Shown here: in pieces, positions 5,651 to 14,400 of the stretch
Position numbering within the stretch: position 1 is the stretch's first letter
Layout: the number at the start of each line of letters is the position of its first letter
Source: an uncultured Bacteroidales bacterium
Lineage (GTDB): Bacteria; Bacteroidota; Bacteroidia; Bacteroidales; Paludibacteraceae
Assembly (NCBI GenBank): GCA_937911935.1
Contig: CALDQH010000096.1
Location: 1-18,269, forward strand
Length of the DNA stretch: 18,269 nt
Reading direction: 5' to 3'
Made by a program: the position numbers and the translations under genes
The notes under the pieces: generated by a model
What the model saw: the letters and a program-made list of their open reading frames with translations, nothing else
What the model was told of the DNA's origin: nothing
The model's database searches: none

Positions 5651-7690
5651 ATGACAAAACCATTTAAAAGAACAACGGTTACATCGGCACTTCCATACGC
5701 CAATGGTCCCGTTCATATCGGCCACTTAGCAGGTGTTTATGTTCCTGCTGACATTTACGTCCGCTACCTTCGTCTAAAAGGCGAAGATGTCTTGTTTATT
5801 GGCGGTTCTGACGAACACGGTGTACCCATCACCATCAAGGCACGCAAAGAAGGCGTAACCCCTCAAGATATTGTAGATCGCTATCATACCCTTATCAAAG
5901 ATTCGTTCAAAGAATTTGGTATTTCGTTCGATGTTTATTCGCGCACATCCAGCAAAACCCACCACGGGGTAGCATCGGACTTTTTCAAAAAACTATACGA
6001 CAAAGGCGAGTTTATCGAAAAAGAAAGCGAACAATATTACGACGAGGAAGCCAAACAATTTTTGGCAGACCGTTACATTACGGGCGAATGTCCTCACTGC
6101 CATGCAGAAGGTGCATACGGCGACCAATGCGAAAAATGCGGAACTTCGCTTTCGCCATTGGACCTAATCAACCCAAAATCTGCCATTAGTGGTAGCGCTC
6201 CCGTGCTTAAAAAAACCAAACACTGGTACTTACCATTGGACAAACACGAAGCTTGGCTACGCGAATGGATTTTGGAAGGTCACAAAGAATGGCGTCCTAA
6301 CGTGTATGGGCAATGCAAAAGCTGGTTAGACATGGGCTTACAACCCCGCGCCGTTAGCCGCGACTTGGATTGGGGTATTCCTGTGCCCGTAGAGGGTGCC
6401 GAAGGCAAGGTTCTTTACGTATGGTTTGACGCCCCTATCGGTTATATTTCTAACACCAAAGAATTATTACCAGACACTTGGGAAACCTGGTGGAAAGACC
6501 CAGAAACCCGTTTGGTACATTTTATTGGCAAAGACAACATTGTATTCCACTGCATTGTATTCCCCGCTATGTTAAAAGCTGAGGGTTCCTACATTTTGCC
6601 CGACAACGTACCTTCTAACGAGTTTTTGAACCTTGAGGGTGACAAAATCTCAACTTCACGCAACTGGGCTGTTTGGTTGCACGAATATTTGGTCGATTTT
6701 CCTGGCAAACAAGACGTTTTGCGTTATGTGCTAACTGCCAATGCGCCAGAAACCAAAGACAACGACTTTACTTGGAAAGATTTCCAAGCCCGCAACAACA
6801 ACGAGTTGGTAGCCATTTACGGCAACTTTGTAAACCGTACTTTGGTGCTTACCCACAAATATTTTGAAGGCAAAGTGCCTGCACGTGCCGCCCTTAGCGA
6901 GTACGACGAAGCTACCTTGCAAGAATTTAAAGGCGTAAAAGAACAAGTAGAGCAACTACTAAACAACTTTAAATTCCGCGAAGCACAAAAAGAAGCCATG
7001 AACTTGGCACGTATTGGTAACAAATACTTAGCCGATACCGAACCTTGGAAATTGGCCAAAACCGATATGGAGCGCGTAGGAACTATTTTGAACATTGCGC
7101 TTCAAATTTCTGCCAACTTATCGATAGCATTTGAGCCCTTCTTGCCCTTTAGCTCGGCTAAATTAAGAGGTTTACTAAACCTAAACAGTTGGAATTGGGA
7201 AAACTTGGGCAGCATCGACTTATTGGCTACTGGTGCCGAAATTGCACAAGCCGAGTTGTTATTTGACAAGATAGAAGACGCCGCCATTGATGCGCAAATG
7301 CAACGTTTGGCTGATATTAAGGTAGAAAACGAAAAACAAGCTTACCAACCTGCAGCCGTAAAAGAAGCTACTACCTTTGACGACTTTATGAAACTTGACA
7401 TTCGCGTAGGCACAGTTCTTGAATGCCAAAAAGTTCCCAAAGCCGACAAATTGCTTCAATTTAAAATACAAGACGGCATGGGCACGCGTACCATTGTATC
7501 GGGCATTGCTAAATACTACAACCCCGAAGATTTGGTAGGCAAACAAGTATGCTTTATTGCCAATTTCCCACCACGTAAGCTAAAAGGCATCGAAAGCCAA
7601 GGCATGATACTTAGTGCCGAGGATGCAGACGGCCGTTTGGTGGTTATCAGTCCATCCGATACAGTCACCAACGGTGTACAGGTAATGTAA
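5651..7690 (+). CDS. metG: Methionine--tRNA ligase with C-terminal tRNA-binding domain
   Basis: This class I synthetase charges tRNA-Met, including the initiator, in the cytoplasm. The Rossmann catalytic core carries the signature HIGH at residues 22-25, and the KMSKS-equivalent KISTS at 332-336 (in GDKISTSRNW). A zinc-binding knuckle in the connective-peptide region has cysteines at 147, 150, 160 and 163 (CPHC...CEKC). A helical anticodon-binding domain follows the core, with WKDFQARNNNELVAIYGNFVNR at its start. The last 105 or so residues, from about 575 (DDFMKLDIRVGTV), form an OB-fold tRNA-binding domain of the EMAP-II/Trbp111 type that promotes dimerisation. The total of 679 residues is very close to the 677 of E. 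coli MetG. The gene stands alone between its own promoter and a strong terminator. Confidence 0.97.
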   Translation: MTKPFKRTTVTSALPYANGPVHIGHLAGVYVPADIYVRYLRLKGEDVLFIGGSDEHGVPITIKARKEGVTPQDIVDRYHTLIKDSFKEFGISFDVYSRTSSKTHHGVASDFFKKLYDKGEFIEKESEQYYDEEAKQFLADRYITGECPHCHAEGAYGDQCEKCGTSLSPLDLINPKSAISGSAPVLKKTKHWYLPLDKHEAWLREWILEGHKEWRPNVYGQCKSWLDMGLQPRAVSRDLDWGIPVPVEGAEGKVLYVWFDAPIGYISNTKELLPDTWETWWKDPETRLVHFIGKDNIVFHCIVFPAMLKAEGSYILPDNVPSNEFLNLEGDKISTSRNWAVWLHEYLVDFPGKQDVLRYVLTANAPETKDNDFTWKDFQARNNNELVAIYGNFVNRTLVLTHKYFEGKVPARAALSEYDEATLQEFKGVKEQVEQLLNNFKFREAQKEAMNLARIGNKYLADTEPWKLAKTDMERVGTILNIALQISANLSIAFEPFLPFSSAKLRGLLNLNSWNWENLGSIDLLATGAEIAQAELLFDKIEDAAIDAQMQRLADIKVENEKQAYQPAAVKEATTFDDFMKLDIRVGTVLECQKVPKADKLLQFKIQDGMGTRTIVSGIAKYYNPEDLVGKQVCFIANFPPRKLKGIESQGMILSAEDADGRLVVISPSDTVTNGVQVM

Positions 7691-7691
7691 A

Positions 7692-7721
7692 AAAAAAGAG
7701 AGCCTTGAGGCTCTCTTTTTT
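7692..7721 (+). terminator. metG intrinsic terminator (bidirectional)
   Basis: A perfect hairpin begins 1 nt after the metG stop. GAGAGCC and GGCTCTC form the core around a TTGA loop, and flanking A6 and T6 extend the stem to 13 bp. The T run serves the plus strand; the A run gives a T run on the minus strand, so it can work both ways. Confidence 0.9.
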
Positions 7722-7734
7722 GGGTAATATTGCC

Positions 7735-7762
7735 AAAAAAGCGGTCAATTGACCGCTTTTTT
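7735..7762 (-). terminator. oadB-side intrinsic terminator (bidirectional)
   Basis: This is a 28-bp perfect palindrome: GCGGTC and GACCGC around AATT, flanked by A6 and T6. It lies 26 nt past the oadB stop and 13 nt from the metG terminator. On the minus strand the T6 run ends the oad transcript; on the plus strand it backs up the metG terminator. Confidence 0.85.
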
Positions 7763-7788
7763 GTTTATGCTGAAAATACTCTTGTATT

Positions 7789-9033
7789 TTATCCTAGGAA
7801 TGAGATAAGAATACCAGCTGCCACCGCCGATCCAATTACACCCGCCACGTTAGACGACATACAGTAGTTTAACACGTGGTTTTTAGGATCGTATTTAAGG
7901 GCAATGTCGTTAGCCACGCGCGATGCCATAGGCACAGCACTCAAGCCAGTTGCACCCACCAATGGATTGATTTTCTTTTTGCTGAACAAGTTCATCACTT
8001 TTACTAGCAAAATACCACCAAAGATAGAGAAACCGAATGCCAAGAAACCACCCGCTACAATACCCAAAGTTTGGAAGTTAAGGAAAGCATCAACCGTCAT
8101 GGTTGCACCTACCGACAATCCCAAGAAAATGGTTGCAGCATTCATAATACCATTCGACGCTGTTTCGAACAAACGAGAAGTATTAGCACCAATTTCTTTG
8201 ATCAAGTTACCAAACATCAACATACCTACTAACGATACGGCATCGGGCACAATGATAGCCACAATGGTAGTAACAGCGATAGGGAAGATAATCTTCAAGG
8301 CACGCATGTTTTTAAACTCGGTTTTGCTTGGATATAGCTTATCTTGCTCTTTCATGTTAATCATCAATTCCTTTTTAGAGCAGGTAAGTTTTACCACCAA
8401 AGGAATAATAACAGGCACTAACGCCATGTACGAGTAAGCTGCAATGGCAATAGGAGCAAGCAAGTGAGGAGCCAATTTAAGGGTGGTAAAGATAGCGGTT
8501 GGACCGTCTGCACCACCAATAATAGCAAGCGAACCTGCTTCTTGAAGGGTAAAGAATTGCGACGCTACCAACAACACAGCAAAGATACCAAATTGTGCAC
8601 CTGCACCAAAGATAGCAAGTTTTAGGTTACGTAGCATAGGACCAAAGTCGGTTAGCGCACCAACACCCATAAAGATGATAGGAGGAAGCAAGCCCGATTT
8701 AATCAATGCATAGTAGATAAGGTTCATAATGCCTAAGTCGTGTGCAATTTCAGGTAGTGACATTTCGTACACGTTTTTAGATACCTCAACACCGTCTTTG
8801 ATGTAGTGAACCAAACCTTCGCCATCGGCACCCAACACACCCATGCCGCCGCCAGGGAAGTTTGCAATAAGCACACCGAAAGCGATAGGAACCAAAAGCA
8901 ATGGTTCAAATTCTTTCTTAATGCCCAAATAAAGCAACACAAAAGCAAGGGCATACATAATAAGGAAACGAGGATCGGCAACAATGCTGCCGATAGCCGT
9001 CATTTCGTATATTTTATTTAAAATTTCTCCCAT
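7789..9033 (-). CDS. oadB: Na+-translocating decarboxylase beta subunit (oxaloacetate decarboxylase type)
   Basis: This integral membrane subunit decarboxylates carboxybiotin and couples the step to Na+ export across the inner membrane. The 414-residue protein has about ten hydrophobic segments and the hallmark GGADGPTAIF at residues 173-182. The functional residues reported for Klebsiella OadB (D203, Y229, N373, G377, S382, R389) have counterparts here at identical mutual spacing: D176, Y202, N356, G360, S365 and R372. The pump should therefore be active. The same subunit family also serves methylmalonyl-CoA and glutaconyl-CoA decarboxylases. The substrate is set by the alpha subunit, which here is of the pyruvate carboxylase/OadA type. 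It is the last gene of the oadG-oadA-oadB unit, 5 nt after the oadA stop, and ends just before a strong terminator. Confidence 0.95.
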   Translation of the reverse strand: MGEILNKIYEMTAIGSIVADPRFLIMYALAFVLLYLGIKKEFEPLLLVPIAFGVLIANFPGGGMGVLGADGEGLVHYIKDGVEVSKNVYEMSLPEIAHDLGIMNLIYYALIKSGLLPPIIFMGVGALTDFGPMLRNLKLAIFGAGAQFGIFAVLLVASQFFTLQEAGSLAIIGGADGPTAIFTTLKLAPHLLAPIAIAAYSYMALVPVIIPLVVKLTCSKKELMINMKEQDKLYPSKTEFKNMRALKIIFPIAVTTIVAIIVPDAVSLVGMLMFGNLIKEIGANTSRLFETASNGIMNAATIFLGLSVGATMTVDAFLNFQTLGIVAGGFLAFGFSIFGGILLVKVMNLFSKKKINPLVGATGLSAVPMASRVANDIALKYDPKNHVLNYCMSSNVAGVIGSAVAAGILISFLG

Positions 9034-9038
9034 AGGTA

Positions 9039-10883
9039 TTAAGCTTTAATTTTCATCAAAACATCGTCTTCAGAAACAGCAGCACCTGCACCAAAGCAAA
9101 TTTCGGTAATAACACCGTCGCATTCGGCAGCAATAGCGTTGAAAGTTTTCATTGCCTCAATGTAGCAAACGGTTTGACCCGCTTTAACCACATCACCTAC
9201 TTTTACAGCAGGTTCGCCTTGTGCTTTTACCAAATAGAATTTACCTTCTAATGGAGCGGTCAATTCTTTGCCTTCGCCAGTGCCAGCAGCGGCAGCTGCA
9301 GGAGCAGCAGAAGCAGCAGGCATAGCGCCAGCTTCGCCAACGGTTACTTTGTAAGATACACCGTTTACTTCCACTTGTACGGTTTGAGGAAGAGCAGCAC
9401 CACCAGCGTTGGCTTTTTCTGCTTTTTTCTTAGCCAAATCAGCTTCGAAGTCAGCTTTAGCTTGTCCCGATTTGTACAAACGGTATTGTTGTGGGTGCAT
9501 CGCCAATTCGAACAATTCTTCGTCGTCTTCGCCAAGTTCCCAGCCGTTTTCTGCCATTTCTTTGCGGAAGCCTTCCAAAGCATCTGGATAAGAATCTTGT
9601 GGATTGCCCGTAAAGAATTCGCGACCTTGTTGTTTTGCTTTTTCGATCAATTCGGGAGCGATAGGACCAGGCAAACGACCTGATTTACCCAACAACATAT
9701 CCCAAATATCGTCTGCAATCATGCTCCAACGTTCACGACCTTTTTCCATTTGGATCACGTTCATTTGAGCCATGTTTTTAACGTATTGGCTAAATGGAGT
9801 TACCAATGGAGGATAGCCCATCTTAGGCCATACGTATGCCACCTCGTTGAACAATTTGATCAACATTTGATCTTGAGTCATGGCTGGTTTGCCATTTTTA
9901 GCAAAGTATTTGTTCAAGCTGTCAAGCGCGTCGTTAAGGTCGTTCATCAAACTACCCATCATACCACCAGGAAGACCAGGACCGATCAAAAGCGAGTTCA
10001 TTTGACGGTTACGAGCAGGAATGTAGTAGCCCAAGAAATCGTCCATCATGGCTTGTACTTGGGTACGAACTTCCATGTACGCTTCCATGTTGATTTCGGG
10101 CACGTCAAAGCCAGCGTCTTTCAACATAGCTTGTACTGCCAACACGTCTGCGTGACCTGTACCCCACGAAAGTGGTTCCATACCTACGTCCACGTAGTCG
10201 CAACCTGCTTTACATACTTCCAAGATAGAAGCCATGCTAAAGCCTGGGCCCGCGTGTGAGTGGTATTGAATAGGTACTTTAGGATATTTGGTTTTGATGT
10301 TTTTAACGATTTCGCCCAACGATGCAGGACGACCGATACCAGCCATGTCTTTCAAGCAGATTTCGTCAGCACCCGCTTCGATTAGTTCGAACGCCATTTT
10401 GGTGTAGTATTCTACGGTGTGCAATGGCGAGAAAGTGATGCACAAGCAACATTGCGAAATCATGCCACCATCGTGCGCATATTTAATAGAAGGAATGATG
10501 TTACGGGTATCGTTCAAACCACAGAAAGTACGAGCAATGTCGGTACCTTGTTTTTTCTTCACTTTGTAGAACAGTTGACGTACGTCTGCAGGAACAGGAT
10601 TCATACGCAAACCGTTCAAAGCACGGTCCAACATATGGGTTTGAATACCAGCTTCGTGGAAAGGTTTGGTCCATTCACGAACTGCTTTATTTGGATTTTC
10701 GCCGTAAAGTAGGTTTACTTGTTCAAAGCCACCACCATTGGTTTCAACACGGGCAAAGCAACCCATTTTTACAATAGCAGGAGCTACTTTTACTAGTTGG
10801 TCAACACGGGGCACATATTTGCCAGCCGATTGCCACATATCTCTAAACAATAGAGAAAATTTTACTTGTCTTTTATTTGCCAT
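9039..10883 (-). CDS. oadA: Oxaloacetate decarboxylase alpha subunit with biotinyl domain (Bacteroidota variant)
   Basis: This subunit transfers the carboxyl group of oxaloacetate to its own biotin, releasing pyruvate. The N-terminal carboxyltransferase TIM barrel (about 1-300) keeps the expected metal and catalytic positions: D15 in FRDMWQS, K178 in CLKDMAG (carbamylated lysine), H208 and H210 in YHSHAG, and a likely catalytic threonine, T242. A conserved carboxylase domain follows to about residue 470. Then come a charged helix, an Ala/Pro-rich linker near 525-545, and a biotinyl domain with the acceptor K579 in EAMKT, 35 residues from the end. The protein has 614 residues, close to OadA. 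The barrel differs from textbook OadA: RDAHQS reads RDMWQS, and HTHDT reads HSHAG. The gene lies between oadG (11-nt gap) and oadB (5-nt gap), so a pump role is more likely than pyruvate carboxylase subunit B. Confidence 0.92.
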   Translation of the reverse strand: MANKRQVKFSLLFRDMWQSAGKYVPRVDQLVKVAPAIVKMGCFARVETNGGGFEQVNLLYGENPNKAVREWTKPFHEAGIQTHMLDRALNGLRMNPVPADVRQLFYKVKKKQGTDIARTFCGLNDTRNIIPSIKYAHDGGMISQCCLCITFSPLHTVEYYTKMAFELIEAGADEICLKDMAGIGRPASLGEIVKNIKTKYPKVPIQYHSHAGPGFSMASILEVCKAGCDYVDVGMEPLSWGTGHADVLAVQAMLKDAGFDVPEINMEAYMEVRTQVQAMMDDFLGYYIPARNRQMNSLLIGPGLPGGMMGSLMNDLNDALDSLNKYFAKNGKPAMTQDQMLIKLFNEVAYVWPKMGYPPLVTPFSQYVKNMAQMNVIQMEKGRERWSMIADDIWDMLLGKSGRLPGPIAPELIEKAKQQGREFFTGNPQDSYPDALEGFRKEMAENGWELGEDDEELFELAMHPQQYRLYKSGQAKADFEADLAKKKAEKANAGGAALPQTVQVEVNGVSYKVTVGEAGAMPAASAAPAAAAAGTGEGKELTAPLEGKFYLVKAQGEPAVKVGDVVKAGQTVCYIEAMKTFNAIAAECDGVITEICFGAGAAVSEDDVLMKIKA

Positions 10884-10894
10884 AGCTATAAGGT

Positions 10895-11197
10895 TTATAT
10901 TTTTTCAATTTTTTGAGCAGCTTTTTTACCACCACTAATTGCCAAAATGGCTTTGTTGATGGCTTCTTGTACGTTTTGATCGACGGTTTGTACAGCCTTC
11001 ACTACGGGTTTTGCTTCTTCGGGGAAGAATTTATTTACCGTTTTAATCAACAGGGCACCTAAAAGGATAATGATAAGCAACACGACGAATACGGTTGCCA
11101 TACCGATGGCCATCAGGGTCAACGCTTCTACAAACTTATCCCAATTAGACATTTCTACCACGGGAGTAGCTTGTAGTAAGATAAAATTCATGTTCAT
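10895..11197 (-). CDS. oadG: Na+-translocating decarboxylase gamma subunit (OadG-like)
   Basis: This 100-residue subunit is expected to anchor the alpha subunit to the membrane-embedded beta subunit. It has a short N-terminus, one membrane helix at about residues 27-51 containing the OadG-typical GMATVFVVL, and a cytoplasmic tail rich in K, A and Q that ends helix-like. The tail has no Cys or His, unlike Klebsiella OadG, whose histidine-containing C-terminus binds Zn2+. The start is taken at the first of two close ATGs (11197 and 11191); either fits. It is the first gene of the oad unit, preceded by a long leader with repeats. Small, divergent subunits of this type are recognised mainly by context, which is strong here. 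Confidence 0.9.
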   Translation of the reverse strand: MNMNFILLQATPVVEMSNWDKFVEALTLMAIGMATVFVVLLIIILLGALLIKTVNKFFPEEAKPVVKAVQTVDQNVQEAINKAILAISGGKKAAQKIEKI

Positions 11198-11226
11198 ACT
11201 ATGTGTTTTTTTGTCGTTTCACTTCG

Positions 11227-11258
11227 ACTAATCGAAAAATCGAGTAATCGGTGAATTG
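11227..11258 (+). repeat. Tandem 8-bp repeat, second array of NNNAATCG
   Basis: Four 8-bp units run head to tail; the first three end in AATCG and the fourth in AATTG. The first unit, ACTAATCG, also occurs at 5492-5499, and the last (GTGAATTG) differs by one base from the last unit of the array at 5476-5507. On the minus strand it lies in the predicted oad leader. Confidence 0.7.
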
Positions 11259-11286
11259 ATTGTTAATTTTCTATTGACTTCTATTT

Positions 11287-11326
11287 ATTTGCATAAATAT
11301 GCATTTAGTCGTATAAAAATGCAAAT
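11287..11326. promoter_or_regulatory. Nested inverted repeats in the oad leader
   Basis: ATTTGCAT (11287-11294) and ATGCAAAT (11319-11326) form an 8-bp inverted repeat. Within the left part, TGCATA-AA-TATGCA (11290-11303) is a second, tighter palindrome. Both lie just downstream of the putative oad promoter box, where either an operator or an RNA structure could act. No protein partner can be named from sequence. Confidence 0.35.
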
Positions 11327-11332
11327 TTGAGA

Positions 11333-11340
11333 CAAAGTTA
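11333..11340 (-). promoter_or_regulatory. Putative oadGAB promoter, -7 box
   Basis: On the minus strand this reads TAACTTTG, matching TAnnTTTG. It lies about 36 nt downstream of the sprA terminator in the direction of transcription, a logical place for the next promoter. No clear TTG is present at -33. Transcription would start near 11329, giving a leader of roughly 130 nt before oadG. Confidence 0.45.
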
Positions 11341-11375
11341 CGAAAAATACAGGAAAATCACATTATAAAAACAAA

Positions 11376-11404
11376 AAAAGTTAGGAGTCAGCCTCCTAAC
11401 TTTT
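11376..11404 (-). terminator. sprA intrinsic terminator
   Basis: GTTAGGAG (11380-11387) and CTCCTAAC (11393-11400) form a perfect 8-bp stem with a 5-nt loop; flanking AAAA and TTTT extend it to 12 bp. On the minus strand a run of seven T follows, 30 nt after the sprA stop. It separates sprA from the oad unit. Confidence 0.85.
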
Positions 11405-11433
11405 AGAAAATGAATATCAAACCGTATTATATA

Positions 11434-14400
11434 CTATCGAGTTAGCAACACTTTAACACTGATACCGACTTCCGATATGGTTGTTGGATAAGAGGTTGAT
11501 ACCACGGGGTTGCGCATCTGCAAATCGTAGAACAAGTTAAAGCTGATACGTTCGCTAAACACATAGTTCGCTAAGAACTTAAAGGTTGTTACCCAATCGC
11601 CTGCTGTGGCTTGCGACTCGTTTAACTCAATTTTATGTACCAAGGTTTTGGTGTCTTTAATCGAGAAGTCAGCGCGCAAAGTCAAGTCATTATTTACTTC
11701 TTTCGACGATTTTCCTTGGCGCAACGAGAATTTCAAATCGCTAAATTTATAACCCACACCTACTACATATTCGTTGTTATGCGATTCTACCAACTGATTG
11801 CTTGCCAAGTTCAAGCCCATGTTACGACCTTTTCGCCATTCTGCTTTGAGCGACAAACTGTTTTTTAAGTTGACATCCACACCAATCAATGGGCTGAATT
11901 GTTCATTGATGGTTACAGCATTGAATGTATATCTACTCGAAGGAGCCATGCCACCCGTCAATACATCCTCGATGTAACCAAAGTCATCGCCATACATCGG
12001 ATCTGCCACAAAGGTTTGATCGCCACTATACGAGCCTATTTGGTACTTACAGGTATAGCCGTGAGTTAGGTTAAAGCTTTTGAATTTTTCTTGGAACCAT
12101 GGAATACGCATCAGCGAATTACAACTTACCTGCCAGTTGGGCAAGAAACTCCAGAAGTTAGGCATAGCACTCAAACTAACGCCATCTACCGATCTACCCG
12201 CGTATGCAGCCAAGAATGCAGGTATCAAAACATCGTCCGAATTTAATCCAAAAGGAGAGGACGGATTGTATTTATCTTGCAAACGAGCCTGAATGGTGTT
12301 TCGGTACGACAAGAATTTGCCAAACAAGTCGTTACCAGCACCCGCAAAGGCTGTTCCGATTGCTACATAACTCATCGACAAGCTACCGTTTAGGTTGGTT
12401 AGTCGGCTATCGCCACTAAGTTTTACATCCCTGTTTTCGACAAACTGTCTGTTGGCAGCAACATTGATTTTAAAGCCAGGGAATGGTTCGACCAAAGCCG
12501 TTGCCTTAAAGGTCTCGTTGTGTATAAATTGCACCGGATTATAAATAGCATCCGAAGTAATTAACCATCCATTCGACAAGGCTCTATCCAATATATCGTC
12601 GCTTTGAATACCAAATACAAAATCCCAACCTGGGGCAGTCATATCATTGAAACTGGTCAAACCTAAACAAGTAACTCCAGGGCGGAAACCAGGCAAGATT
12701 GTTCCGTCGGTTTGCGCATAGTTAAAGGTAACGTTACGAAGCAACATCAATACCCTCGAGGTTACATCCAATGCTACATTGCCAGCAGGATCGTCTCCTC
12801 CTGTTTGTACATTAAGCGCAACTACAGCTTTCTCTTTGCCAATAACCTGAATGGTATTGGCATCTACCACCTTGTATTTTAGTTTGTATTTTTTGCCATC
12901 TACGGTAGCCTTAACACGAACTTGCTTGTCGTTTAGTCTGTGTTTTACCACGATGGTATCGCCTTTTGTCAAAGATAGTTCTCTATCAAAGTTTTTAACA
13001 GGTTTCTTGCGTTTGTTATTACGCGAGGAAGCATATTTTTTATTGACTTCTTTTAGGTAAGACGATTTGTTGTATAGGGTTTCAAAGTTAAACTTACCAT
13101 CCAATTGCCAGGTACCCTTACTATTAGCCGTATTGGCGATAATATCTGTTCCGTGTACCCATTGGTAGTTACCATCGTACTTAAAGTTGGCATTCACCCA
13201 ATTAAACAACTGCGTTTTGTTGAATGGAACCGCCCAAGATGCCGTAAAGCGTTGGTTATAATCTTGTGGTGATCCTAACTCTCTTAAACTTGCCCATACC
13301 GAATCTTTCCACATTTGGTATTCGTCTGGATACAATTCGCTGTTTACCCCACCCTCGTTTTCGTTAATCAACGAACGGTTAGAGGTGGTTAGGGTCAACT
13401 TGATGTTTTTGGTTAAATCCCAAGCAAAATCAAAGTCGTTGTTCCACATAAAATCGTGGGCAAACGATGGATCGATAGTTCCTTCTTGCGACTCAAAATC
13501 GCGCACCACTTGTTCGTAATAGTTACGGGTAAAGTTGGTTTTAAACGAGATTAATTTAGGAGCATAATAGAAACCAAAATCGGTTAAGAACTTACCATAT
13601 TTTGATTTTCTAAGCGATTCTATCTTAGCAAAAGGCTCAACCACATCGGGCGACCATGAGAATTCGTACGAACCGTATGCATTGCAATATTGATCTACTT
13701 GACGTGTGGTATTGGGGTCGCGCGATACGGTTTCGGAGTACGAACCACCAATGGTAAAGTTAGCAGGGTCCCAAGGACGTTGACCTTTTTTGCTGCTAAT
13801 ACCAACACGCACAGCTGGCACAGATAAACTTTGGGTAATCACCCTATCTTGCGCTACATTCAAAATCGAATCGCGCATTTCTTTAGACGATGTAGATGCC
13901 AATGCCTCGTTCAACAAAATGTCTTTATCCAAAGGATTGTACTTGGGATTTACAATTTCTTGCGACAACGAATACCTTACCGGGAAGGTTACATTGGCAC
14001 TTTCGGGGAATAACTTACCTAATTCGATGCTCGCGTTGACATTGTATTGATAATAATCATCCTGGCGACGTTCTTGTACTTTTTGTTCGACACCACCATA
14101 ACCGATGGTTTCTAAACGCCCAGCTGCATTCACCTTGATAAAGTCGGACAAAGCCAAGTCCAAACTGGCTCGCGCTGCCACACCACCTTGTTCGTTAAAG
14201 TTGGTCAACAACAACTCATCTACCCAAATTTCTGCCGATTTTTGGGTTCTTGATGCGTTTCGCACACCGATCATCAACACCTCAACCTCGCCCAAACTTG
14301 GATTACCCACAATGGTCATTCGGTTGTTTGGATTGTCAAAGTCCATCAACGTGTAAGGTGTTAAGTTGGTCACCGACGAGCCTTGTCTTGCTTTTTCTTC

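Noticed and set aside
7904..8437. A 177-codon plus-strand open frame
   Set aside because: It is antisense to oadB, whose conserved residues lie on the other strand.
9750..10259. A 169-codon plus-strand open frame rich in His and Val
   Set aside because: It is antisense to oadA and has no domain; the composition is explained by the complementary codons.
9039..11197. Methylmalonyl-CoA or glutaconyl-CoA decarboxylase in place of oxaloacetate decarboxylase
   Set aside because: Their alpha subunits are crotonase-like carboxyltransferases with biotin on a separate small protein; here the alpha subunit is a pyruvate carboxylase-type barrel with biotin fused.
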